A DNA stretch of 64,000 bases from JAXDAY01 sp034679345 (lineage in GTDB: Bacteria > Eisenbacteria > RBG-16-71-46 > CAIMUX01 > VGJL01): NCBI GenBank assembly GCA_034679345.1, contig JAXDAY010000031.1, forward strand, positions 124,001-188,000, read 5' to 3'. Shown one piece after another: positions 57,073-64,000 of this stretch. The number at the start of each line of letters is the position of its first letter. Within the stretch, counting starts at the first letter, position 1. Both the position numbers and the translations under genes were made by a program. Below the pieces are notes generated by a model that was given only the letters and a program-made list of their open reading frames with translations, was not told the DNA's origin and ran no database searches.

Positions 57073-58356
57073 ATGGAGGTGAAGCTCCTCACCGCGCGGT
57101 TCGGGACGCCGGAATCCTGGTCGATCGCTTCGTACGAGAAGTCGGGCGGCTACCAGGCGCTGCGCAAGGCACTGCGGATGGACCCCGATGCCGTGACCGA
57201 GGAGGTCAAGAAGTCGGGCCTGCGAGGCAGGGGAGGCGCGGGGTTCCCCACAGGGATGAAGTGGAGCTTCGTCCCGAAGGAATCGAAGCTGCCCAAGTAC
57301 CTCTGCGTGAACGCCGATGAGAGCGAGCCGGGAACCTTCAAGGACCGCTACCTCCTCGAGCTCGATCCGCACGCCATCGTCGAGGGGATCGTCATCACCT
57401 GCTTCGCCGTCGGGATCCATCACGCCTACATCTACATTCGCGGCGAGTTCGGCCTGCCCTACCGCAGGATCCAGTCGGCCGTCGAGGAGGCGTACTCGAA
57501 GGGATACCTCGGCAAGGCGATCCTCGGCACGGGCTTCGATCTCGAGGTGACGATCCATCGCGGGGCCGGGGCCTACATCTGCGGCGAGGAGACGGGGCTC
57601 ATCGAATCGCTCGAGGGGAAGAAGGGGCAGCCGAGGATCAAGCCCCCCTTCCCGGCCGTGGTGGGCGTCTTCGGCGGACCGACCGTCGTCAACAACGTCG
57701 AGACGATCGCCGCCGTGCCGTGGATCCTCGGACATGGAGCCGACGCCTACCGGAAGCATGGGACCGAGAAGAGTCCGGGCACGAAGCTCTTCAGCGTCAG
57801 CGGGCCAGTGGTCCGTCCCGGAGTCTACGAGATCCCCCTGGGTCTGCCGCTCAGAAGCCTCGTCAACGATCTCTGCGGAGGAATCCGCGGGGGCAAGCGG
57901 ATGAAGGCGAACATCCCCGGAGGCTCCTCCGTGCCGGTGCTCACCGCCGAGGAGGCCCTCGCGGTGAACCTGGACTACGAGAGCCTCGCCGCGGCGGGGA
58001 CGATGCTCGGCTCGGGCGGGATGATCGTCATCGACGAGGACACCTGCATGGTCTGGGCGCTCATGATCATCGAGAAGTTCTACGCCCACGAGTCGTGCGG
58101 TCAATGCACGCCGTGCCGGGAGGGGACCGGCTGGCTCAAGCAGCTCGTCGCGAGGCTGGAAAACGGGGGCGGGAGCCCGGGCGACATGGAGAAGATCCTC
58201 TCCATCACGCGCAACATGATCGGAACGACGATTTGCGTCCTCTCCGACGCGGCGGCGATGCCGGCCGCGAGTTTCGTGACGAAGTTCCGGTCCGAGTTCG
58301 ATTCGCATGTCGGGGCCGGCCGCTGTCCGATCCGGCGCGCGACGGTCGGCGTCTAG
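57073..58356 (+). CDS. nuoF: NADH-quinone oxidoreductase subunit F
   Basis: A 427-residue NADH- and FMN-binding subunit with cluster N3. NADH/FMN site: GLRGRGGAGFPTGMKW and YLCVNADESEPGTFKDR; GAGAYICGEETGLIESLEG is the FMN stretch. The 4Fe-4S ligands are in ESCGQCTPCREG and a later Cys in TTICVLSDAAAMP. Entry point of electrons into complex I. Begins 4 bases after the nuoE stop. Confidence 0.96.
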   Translation: MEVKLLTARFGTPESWSIASYEKSGGYQALRKALRMDPDAVTEEVKKSGLRGRGGAGFPTGMKWSFVPKESKLPKYLCVNADESEPGTFKDRYLLELDPHAIVEGIVITCFAVGIHHAYIYIRGEFGLPYRRIQSAVEEAYSKGYLGKAILGTGFDLEVTIHRGAGAYICGEETGLIESLEGKKGQPRIKPPFPAVVGVFGGPTVVNNVETIAAVPWILGHGADAYRKHGTEKSPGTKLFSVSGPVVRPGVYEIPLGLPLRSLVNDLCGGIRGGKRMKANIPGGSSVPVLTAEEALAVNLDYESLAAAGTMLGSGGMIVIDEDTCMVWALMIIEKFYAHESCGQCTPCREGTGWLKQLVARLENGGGSPGDMEKILSITRNMIGTTICVLSDAAAMPAASFVTKFRSEFDSHVGAGRCPIRRATVGV

Positions 58357-58374
58357 GGCGCGACGAGGAGCGAG

Positions 58375-59943
58375 ATGCCCAGAATCTACATCGACGATCG
58401 CGAGGTGGAGGTCCCCGACGGGCTGAATCTCATCGAGGCGGCCAAGCTCGCGGGGATCGAGATCCCGCACTTCTGCTACCACCCCGGACTCGGGGTCGAC
58501 GGCAACTGCCGACTCTGCCTGATCGAGATCGACGGCGTGCCGAAGCCGCAGATCGCATGCAACACCTTTGTCAAGGAGGGGCTGAGAATCCGCGCGAGCT
58601 CCGAGCGCGTCAAGGAGCTGCGCCGCGCGGTGCTCGAGTTCTTCTTCCTCAACCACCCGCTGGATTGCCCGATCTGCGATCAGTCGGGGGAGTGCCTGCT
58701 CCAGGACTTCTACATGCGCCACGGCCAGTACGAGAGCCGACTCGACCTGCCCAAAGTGCACAAGCGCAAGGTGGTCGACGTGGGCCCGCGCGTGGTGCTC
58801 GACGCGGAGCGATGCGTCCTGTGCGCGCGATGCGTGCGGTTCTGCGACCAGGTCCCGAAAACGGGCGAGCTCAGGATAGCGAACCGCGGCAACCACAGCG
58901 AGATCACCGTCCATCCCGACAAGCCGCTCGAGAACCCTTATAGCCTGAACACGGTCGATCTCTGCCCGGTTGGGGCGCTCACCTCCACGGACTTCAGGTT
59001 CAAGTGCCGGGTCTGGTTCCTCTCGAGCGCCCGCTCGATCTGCGCCGGTTGCGCCCGGGGCTGCAACGTCTACCTCGAGCACAACGCGGGGGAGGCCTAC
59101 CGCCTGCGTCCGCGCGAGAACATGGATGTGAACACCTACTGGATGTGCGACGACGGCAGGCTCACCTACAAGCGGCTGAACGATGGGCGCTGCGAGGCGC
59201 CGCTCCTCGGCGGGGTCGAGTCGACCCATCCGCAAGCCGTCGCGGAGCTGGCCGGGAAGCTCTCCGGCGCTGATCCCGAGTCGATCCTCTTCGTCCTTTC
59301 CCCGGAGATGTCGAACGAGTCGCTCTACGCGGCGCGCAAGTTCGCCGCGCAGGCGATCGGCGCGCGGCGCGTGGTCGCCGCAAGCCGCAAGCTTCCCGGG
59401 ATCGAGGATGAGATCCTCCGCAAGGCCGACGCGAATCCCAACCGGCGCGGTTGCGAAGTCCTCGGTCTCTGGAGCGACGACCTCACCGATGAGCTCGCCC
59501 GCGGAGGCAAGCTCGTCATCCTCGTGCAGAACGACCTCCTGGACCACGCGCCTGAGCTCGCGCCGCGGCTTGCCGGATTCGAGACGGTCGTGGCTCTCGC
59601 GACGAATCACTGCAAGACCACGGCCGCCGCGTCGATCGTCCTGCCGGTGACCCCACACTCCGAGTGCGACGGGACCTTCACCAACTTCCAGGGGCGGGTC
59701 CAGCGCTTCCGAAGGGCGATGACTCCGCGCGGGGATGCGATGAACGTCGCTGAGACGCTGCGCCGGGTCGCGGCCGCCATGGGAAGAGAGTTCGGCTGGG
59801 TGAACCTGAACGAGATCTGGAGGGAGATGGCGGCGGAGGTGGAGGAGCTATCGGGGATGAGCCCCGAGGCGATTGGAGATCAGGGGATGCTCTTGCGCTC
59901 GTTGCGGCCCGCGAAGGATCGCTCGACGGAAGGGGAGGGCTAG
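58375..59943 (+). CDS. nuoG: NADH-quinone oxidoreductase subunit G (short form with N7-type motif)
   Basis: A 522-residue iron-sulfur subunit, much shorter than the about 900-residue E. coli form. N1b: HFCYHPGLGVDGNCRLC and IACNT; N5 His-Cys motif in HPLDCPICDQSGEC; N4 ligands CVLCARCVRFC with DLCPVGAL. A fourth site has C-x2-C-x3-C-x27-C (CAGCARGC, then YWMCDDG), the spacing of the off-pathway N7 cluster. The molybdopterin-like domain is truncated to about 270 residues. It starts 18 bases after nuoF. Confidence 0.93.
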   Translation: MPRIYIDDREVEVPDGLNLIEAAKLAGIEIPHFCYHPGLGVDGNCRLCLIEIDGVPKPQIACNTFVKEGLRIRASSERVKELRRAVLEFFFLNHPLDCPICDQSGECLLQDFYMRHGQYESRLDLPKVHKRKVVDVGPRVVLDAERCVLCARCVRFCDQVPKTGELRIANRGNHSEITVHPDKPLENPYSLNTVDLCPVGALTSTDFRFKCRVWFLSSARSICAGCARGCNVYLEHNAGEAYRLRPRENMDVNTYWMCDDGRLTYKRLNDGRCEAPLLGGVESTHPQAVAELAGKLSGADPESILFVLSPEMSNESLYAARKFAAQAIGARRVVAASRKLPGIEDEILRKADANPNRRGCEVLGLWSDDLTDELARGGKLVILVQNDLLDHAPELAPRLAGFETVVALATNHCKTTAAASIVLPVTPHSECDGTFTNFQGRVQRFRRAMTPRGDAMNVAETLRRVAAAMGREFGWVNLNEIWREMAAEVEELSGMSPEAIGDQGMLLRSLRPAKDRSTEGEG

Positions 59944-59946
59944 GGA

Positions 59947-61224
59947 GTGGCCGGTTTCTTCGCCCACGCGGGGACCGCGGTCGTGGTCTGGATCTTCCAG
60001 CTCTCCATGATCCCCATCCTGGTCTGGTTCGAGCGCAAGGCCTCGGCTTTCATGCAGGATCGCACCGGGCCGAACCGCGCCGCTGTCGCGGGGATCCGCT
60101 TGGGCGGGGTCATCCATACGATCGCCGATGTGGTGAAGCTGGTCTTCAAGGAGGACATCACGCCCGCCCACGTCAACCGCTTCTACTTCAACCTCGCTCC
60201 CTTCATGGCGATGACGGTGGCGCTTCTGACGTTCATCGTGATTCCGATCGCCGATTCGCTCGTCGTCGGCTCGACGACGTTGCACTTGCAGGCGCTCAAG
60301 ATCGACGCGGGCCTTCTCTGGATCTTCGCCGTCGCCTCCTTCGGGGTGATCGCGACCATCTTCGCCGGTTGGGGATCGAACAATCACTATTCCCTTCTCG
60401 GTGGGGTCCGATCCTCCGCCCAGATGATCAGCTACGAGCTCGCCTTCGGAATGTCGGTCGTGGGGATCCTGATGGTCTTCGCGACGCTCGATCTCAACGA
60501 GATCGTGCGGGGGCAGGGGCATCTCCTCTTCGGCTTCATCCCGATGTGGGGATTCGTCATCCAACCCCTGGGGGCGCTCATCTTCATGATCGCGGCGGTC
60601 GCCGAGGTGAACCGGACCCCCTTCGACCTGCCGGAGGGGGAGAGCGAGATCGTGGGCTATCACGTGGAGTACTCGAGTCTCAAGTTCGCCCTCTTCTTCA
60701 TGGCCGAGTATGTGAACGTCGTCGTCGCCTCCGCCTTCACGACGACCCTCTTCTTCGGCGGCTGGCAGATCCCGTGGCTGCCGACCGAGACGCTCGAGGC
60801 GCACGCAAGCAAGGTTCTTCTGATCACCTGCGCGGCGATCGCAGTCGGCGCGGTCGCTCTGGCGTTCGTCTCCATGCGCTGGTCGAGATCCCTGAAGGCC
60901 CTCTACACGGACAGCCGCCGCAGAGAGGGCGACATCTGGGCGGGCGTGCTCTTGGCGGTAGCGGCGCTCGCCGCTGCCGGCGGCATCCTCGTCCTCCTCC
61001 ATCCGCTCGAAGGGATCGCTCCGAGCGTTTTCGCACGCCTCGCCCAAGCGGGGGCCTTCTTCGGGAAGGTCGTCTTCTTCTCCTTCCTCTTCATCTGGGT
61101 CAGGTGGACGCTGCCGCGTTTCCGCTATGACCAGCTGATGAGCTTGGGCTGGAAGAACCTCTTGCCGTTGGCGCTGGCCAACATCGCGCTGACCGGCATC
61201 ATCCTGAGGCTGCTGGGGAGGTAG
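59947..61224 (+). CDS. nuoH: NADH-quinone oxidoreductase subunit H
   Basis: A 425-residue membrane subunit with about eight to ten helices, at the joint between the peripheral and membrane arms and part of the quinone channel. Conserved WFERKASAFMQDRTGPNRA, ELAFGMSVVG and AEVNRTPFDLPEGESEIVGYHVEYS. The GTG at 59947 follows GGGAGGGG; the nuoG stop is 3 bases upstream. The C-terminal part is somewhat longer than in E. coli NuoH. Confidence 0.94.
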   Translation: MAGFFAHAGTAVVVWIFQLSMIPILVWFERKASAFMQDRTGPNRAAVAGIRLGGVIHTIADVVKLVFKEDITPAHVNRFYFNLAPFMAMTVALLTFIVIPIADSLVVGSTTLHLQALKIDAGLLWIFAVASFGVIATIFAGWGSNNHYSLLGGVRSSAQMISYELAFGMSVVGILMVFATLDLNEIVRGQGHLLFGFIPMWGFVIQPLGALIFMIAAVAEVNRTPFDLPEGESEIVGYHVEYSSLKFALFFMAEYVNVVVASAFTTTLFFGGWQIPWLPTETLEAHASKVLLITCAAIAVGAVALAFVSMRWSRSLKALYTDSRRREGDIWAGVLLAVAALAAAGGILVLLHPLEGIAPSVFARLAQAGAFFGKVVFFSFLFIWVRWTLPRFRYDQLMSLGWKNLLPLALANIALTGIILRLLGR

Positions 61225-61228
61225 AGCG

Positions 61229-61837
61229 ATGAAGATTCCAAGCCCGGAGATGCGGTGGCACGAGCGGATCTACCTCTTCGAGGTCCTGCGCGGACTCGGC
61301 GTCACGATCCGCCACATGCTCGGCAACATCGCCCGCCAGCATGAGATGCCGACCTACCAGTGGCCCGAGCAGAAGAAGCCGCTGCCCGTGCGCCTGAAAG
61401 CGCGCCATCGCCTCACCCTGCGGGAAGACGGCTCGCCGAAATGCGTCGCCTGCTACATGTGCCAGACGGCCTGCCCGGCGCGCTGCATCAACATCGTCGC
61501 CGAGGACTCGCCCGAGCCGACGATCGAGAAGCGCCCCAGGATCTTCGACATCGATCTCCTGCGCTGCGTCTTCTGCGGATACTGCGTCGAAGCATGTCCG
61601 GAGGACGCGATCCGCATGGACACGGGCGAGATCTCGGTCGTGAGCCACAAGCGGGAGGACTTCATCCTCCACATGGACTTCCTGCTTCGCGGGCAGGGGA
61701 CAGAATACATGCAGCCGGAGCCGGCCGCCGAGGCGGCCACGGTCAAGGGTAAGCCGATCCCTCCTCCCGACACTCCGGAGGAGGCGCTCGAGGGGTACGA
61801 GGCTGCGACGAAGCCGCCCGTCCCCTCGTCGTGGTAG
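61229..61837 (+). CDS. nuoI: NADH-quinone oxidoreductase subunit I
   Basis: A 202-residue peripheral subunit with two 4Fe-4S clusters N6a and N6b: CVACYMCQTACPARC and CVFCGYCVEACPEDA, each C-x2-C-x2-C-x3-C. A Pro/Ala/Glu-rich tail of about 35 residues follows (PEPAAEAATVKGKPIPPP). The ATG lies 5 bases after the nuoH stop. Confidence 0.95.
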   Translation: MKIPSPEMRWHERIYLFEVLRGLGVTIRHMLGNIARQHEMPTYQWPEQKKPLPVRLKARHRLTLREDGSPKCVACYMCQTACPARCINIVAEDSPEPTIEKRPRIFDIDLLRCVFCGYCVEACPEDAIRMDTGEISVVSHKREDFILHMDFLLRGQGTEYMQPEPAAEAATVKGKPIPPPDTPEEALEGYEAATKPPVPSSW

Positions 61838-61845
61838 GCGGGCAA

Positions 61846-62340
61846 GTGGAACCGACTCTCTTCTGGATCCTGGCCGGGCTGAGCGTGGTCTCGGGCGTCA
61901 TCGCCGTGACGCGGCGCAATCCGCTCTCCAGCGCGCTTGCGCTCGCCATCGCCCTGGTCGCGGTGGCAGGGTTATTCGCCATGCTCGACGCCCACCTTCT
62001 CTTCATCCTGCAGATCCTGGTCTACGCCGGAGCGATCGTGGTCCTGATCGTCTTCGTGATCATGATGCTGAACCTGGGCCCGGAGGATCTCGAGCCGATG
62101 CGGATCCAGCCTCTGAAGTTCGGGCTCGCCGCGCTGGTGAGCGCGGCCGCGTGCGGGGGGACCCTCCTGTGGATCCGGGACATGCCGAGCCTGAGCGCGC
62201 CCGTCACGCCGGGTTTCGGGACCGCCTCGGAAGTTTCGAAGGTTCTCTTCGGCCCGATGCTGCTCGGATTCGAGATCGTCGGGCTGATCCTCCTCGTGGG
62301 AATCCTGGGCGCCGTCGTCCTGGCGAAGAAGGAGGACTGA
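61846..62340 (+). CDS. nuoJ: NADH-quinone oxidoreductase subunit J
   Basis: A 164-residue membrane subunit with about five helices. The key third helix reads LLFILQILVYAGAIVVLIVFVIMM, with the conserved YAGAI pi-bulge. GTG at 61846 is preferred (GGCGGGC upstream); an in-frame GTG at 61831, overlapping the nuoI end, is possible. Confidence 0.92.
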   Translation: MEPTLFWILAGLSVVSGVIAVTRRNPLSSALALAIALVAVAGLFAMLDAHLLFILQILVYAGAIVVLIVFVIMMLNLGPEDLEPMRIQPLKFGLAALVSAAACGGTLLWIRDMPSLSAPVTPGFGTASEVSKVLFGPMLLGFEIVGLILLVGILGAVVLAKKED

Positions 62341-62344
62341 GGCC

Positions 62345-62653
62345 GTGGGCGCGATCACGCTGGGCCACTATGTCGGTCTCGCGGTCGTTCTCTTCTTCAT
62401 CGGGACGGTGGGGGTACTCGGCCGGAAGAACGCGCTCATCGTCTTCATGTCGATCGAGCTGCAGCTGAACGCCGTCAATCTCGCCTTCGCCGCCTTCGCC
62501 CGCGCCCATCTGAAGATGGACGCCCATGCGCTCGTCTTCTTCGTCATCGCGGTCGCGGCGGTCGAGGCCGCCGTGGGATTGGCGATCCTGGTTTCGATCT
62601 TCCGCCGCCGCGAGACTGTTGATCTCGACGACATGACGGCGCTGAACGAGTAG
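62345..62653 (+). CDS. nuoK: NADH-quinone oxidoreductase subunit K
   Basis: A 102-residue three-helix membrane subunit, Mrp-antiporter MnhC-like. Two buried Glu residues are present: FMSIELQLNAVNL (helix 2) and AVAAVEAAVGLAIL (helix 3). GTG start at 62345, 4 bases after nuoJ. Confidence 0.94.
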   Translation: MGAITLGHYVGLAVVLFFIGTVGVLGRKNALIVFMSIELQLNAVNLAFAAFARAHLKMDAHALVFFVIAVAAVEAAVGLAILVSIFRRRETVDLDDMTALNE

Positions 62654-62666
62654 GGAGGAAAGCGAG

Positions 62667-64000
62667 TTGAGCGTGTCGTTCCTCTGGCTGATCCCGTTCT
62701 TCCCGCTGCTGGGCAGCGTGGTCAATGGCGTGATCGCGCTCTCGACGAGCCACCGCCCCCACGCCGCGGGCCGTGGGGCGGTGAGCGTCATCGGGTGCGC
62801 CGCGCCGATCCTCTCCTTCCTCGTCACGGCCGCCGCCTTCCTGCAGCTGCGCGGGCTGCCGGTCGATGGACGCGCCCTCACCCAGAGCCTCTACACTTGG
62901 ATCGCGGCCGGCAGGCTCTCGGTCGAGGCCGGATTCCTTTTCGATCCCCTCTCCTGCGCCATGCTCCTCTTCGTGACCGGCATCGGGAGCCTGATCCACA
63001 TCTACTCGATCGGCTATATGGGGCACGATCGGGGTTACGCCCGCTACTTCGCCTACCTGAACCTCTTCACCTTCTCCATGGTCCTCCTGGTCCTGGGCGA
63101 CTCGTTGCTCACGATGTTCGTGGGTTGGGAAGGCGTGGGGCTCTGCTCGTATCTCCTGATCGGCTTCTGGTTCGGCGACGAGGAGAAGGCGATCGCCGGC
63201 AACAAGGCCTTCATCGTGAACCGGATCGGGGACTTCGGCTTCCTCCTGGGGATCTTCCTCATCTTCTGGGCGCTCACGGGCGACGGGAAAGTCGGGCTGG
63301 GCTATGGGGAGATCCGCGAGGCCGCGCACCAGCACCGTTTCGCGCCGGGGCTTCTCACGGCCGCCTGCCTGCTTCTCTTCATGGGGGCGACGGGGAAGTC
63401 GGCGCAGTTGCCCCTCTATGTCTGGCTGCCCGATGCGATGGCGGGCCCCACCCCGGTCTCGGCGCTGATCCACGCCGCCACCATGGTGACTTCGGGCGTC
63501 TATATGGTGAGCCGGCTCTCCTTCCTCTTCATCGAGGCGCCGGTGGCGCTCACGGTCGTGGCGATCGTCGGGGCGGCGACCGCCTTCTTCGCCGCGACGA
63601 TCGGGCTCGCTCAGAACGACATCAAGAAGGTCCTCGCCTACTCCACGGTGAGCCAGCTCGGATACATGTTCCTGGGAGTGGGAGTCGGGGCGTTTTCCGC
63701 AGGGATGTTCCACGTAGTCACGCATGCCTTCTTCAAGGCGTGCCTCTTCCTGGGCGCCGGCTCGGTGATCCATGCCCTCTCCGGCGAGCAGGACATCCGC
63801 AAGATGGGCGGGCTGCTCAAGCGCATCCCGAGGACGGGCTGGACCTTCATCGCCGCGTGGCTTGCGATCTGCGGAATCTTCCCCTTCGCGGGGTTCTTCT
63901 CGAAGGACGAGATTCTCTGGAAGGTCTGGAGCGAGCCGAACACGATCATCCCCTGGCTTCCGAAGCTCCTCTGGGCGGTGGCGTTCGTGACCGCGGGGAT
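62667..64000 (+). CDS. nuoL: NADH-quinone oxidoreductase subunit L (5' part, cut by right edge)
   Basis: Open to the end of the window: 444 complete codons. The TTG at 62667 has GGAGG 8 bases upstream; a GTG two codons later (62673) is too far from it. Antiporter-like subunit with proton channel: SFLWLIPFFPLLG, VGWEGVGLCSYLLIGFWF (Glu of the channel), NRIGDFGFLLGIFLIFW, then SAQLPLYVWLPDAMAGPTPVSALIHAATMV (conserved Lys before it in TGKSAQ). The late part YSTVSQLGYMFLGVGVGAFSAGMFHV is normal. About two thirds of the gene is present. Confidence 0.93.
   Translation, partial: MSVSFLWLIPFFPLLGSVVNGVIALSTSHRPHAAGRGAVSVIGCAAPILSFLVTAAAFLQLRGLPVDGRALTQSLYTWIAAGRLSVEAGFLFDPLSCAMLLFVTGIGSLIHIYSIGYMGHDRGYARYFAYLNLFTFSMVLLVLGDSLLTMFVGWEGVGLCSYLLIGFWFGDEEKAIAGNKAFIVNRIGDFGFLLGIFLIFWALTGDGKVGLGYGEIREAAHQHRFAPGLLTAACLLLFMGATGKSAQLPLYVWLPDAMAGPTPVSALIHAATMVTSGVYMVSRLSFLFIEAPVALTVVAIVGAATAFFAATIGLAQNDIKKVLAYSTVSQLGYMFLGVGVGAFSAGMFHVVTHAFFKACLFLGAGSVIHALSGEQDIRKMGGLLKRIPRTGWTFIAAWLAICGIFPFAGFFSKDEILWKVWSEPNTIIPWLPKLLWAVAFVTAG

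Overview
The window is G+C-rich bacterial chromosome, densely packed with genes on both strands. Several traits point to a Gram-negative member of the FCB-like candidate phyla, with Candidatus Eisenbacteria or a close relation as the best guess (an inference from gene content, not a phylogeny). The traits are many lipoproteins, a TonB-dependent receptor, Tol-Pal genes, FlgD/type-A-like C-terminal domains on three secreted proteins, a secreted beta-helix protein and a nuoABCDEFGHIJKL order with fused nuoCD. No tRNA, rRNA, CRISPR array, transposase or phage gene was seen.

Layout. 1-3.5 kb: the start of a DUF2089 zinc-ribbon gene, an atypical SDR, an aldo/keto reductase and mutY. 3.6-9.6 kb: an envelope and sigma-54 signalling block. 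It holds a DUF4398-type lipoprotein behind a good -24/-12 promoter, a lipoprotein L,D-transpeptidase, a secreted relative lacking the catalytic motif, an NtrB-like kinase, an NtrC-like sigma-54 activator and two stand-alone receivers, one of them degenerate with its own -24/-12 site. 9.7-18.1 kb (minus strand): ispH, an M1 aminopeptidase, NfnA/NfnB-type ferredoxin:NADP oxidoreductase subunits, a small lipoprotein and a TonB-dependent receptor, several joined by 4-base start/stop overlaps. 18.2-24.7 kb (plus): a KaiC-REC-degenerate-GGDEF regulator followed by a TPR/beta-barrel outer-membrane protein, a processive GT2 synthase, a 71-aa membrane protein and a membrane-anchored deacetylase. This looks like a synthase-dependent exopolysaccharide machine of the PNAG/YaiO type under an unusual regulator.

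25-34.9 kb: typA, an aromatic amino acid ammonia-lyase whose MIO triad reads Ala-Cys-Gly, era, an EamA transporter, a lipoprotein, a GlcD-like flavoprotein and, on the minus strand, a secreted zinc metalloprotease. 34.9-38.1 kb: the most accessory-looking part, with a tandem pair of about 320-bp units bounded by imperfect inverted repeats (a diverged end lies at 24.72 kb) and two secreted proteins of unknown role. 38.1-44.6 kb: a PF09818-type ATPase translationally coupled to a TonB/TolA-like protein, then tolB, pal and cpoB, then an MFS permease; tolQ and tolR are absent here. 44.6-48.5 kb (minus): tyrosine/homogentisate catabolism (hppD, FAA hydrolase, hmgA, flavin reductase). 48.5-53.7 kb: a beta-helix protein, a 40-aa membrane protein, a GT4 glycosyltransferase, threonine dehydrogenase and an MFS permease. 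53.9-64 kb: the complex I operon nuoA-nuoL, cut by the right edge inside nuoL.

The genes suggest an aerobic or facultative heterotroph that takes up and degrades peptides and amino acids, respires through complex I, and invests in cell-envelope and exopolysaccharide control through sigma-54 and receiver-based signalling. The two most promising loci for new biology are the KaiC-REC-GGDEF-like exopolysaccharide cluster and the sigma-54/NtrBC envelope block. The paired inverted-repeat element is the main unexplained non-coding structure.
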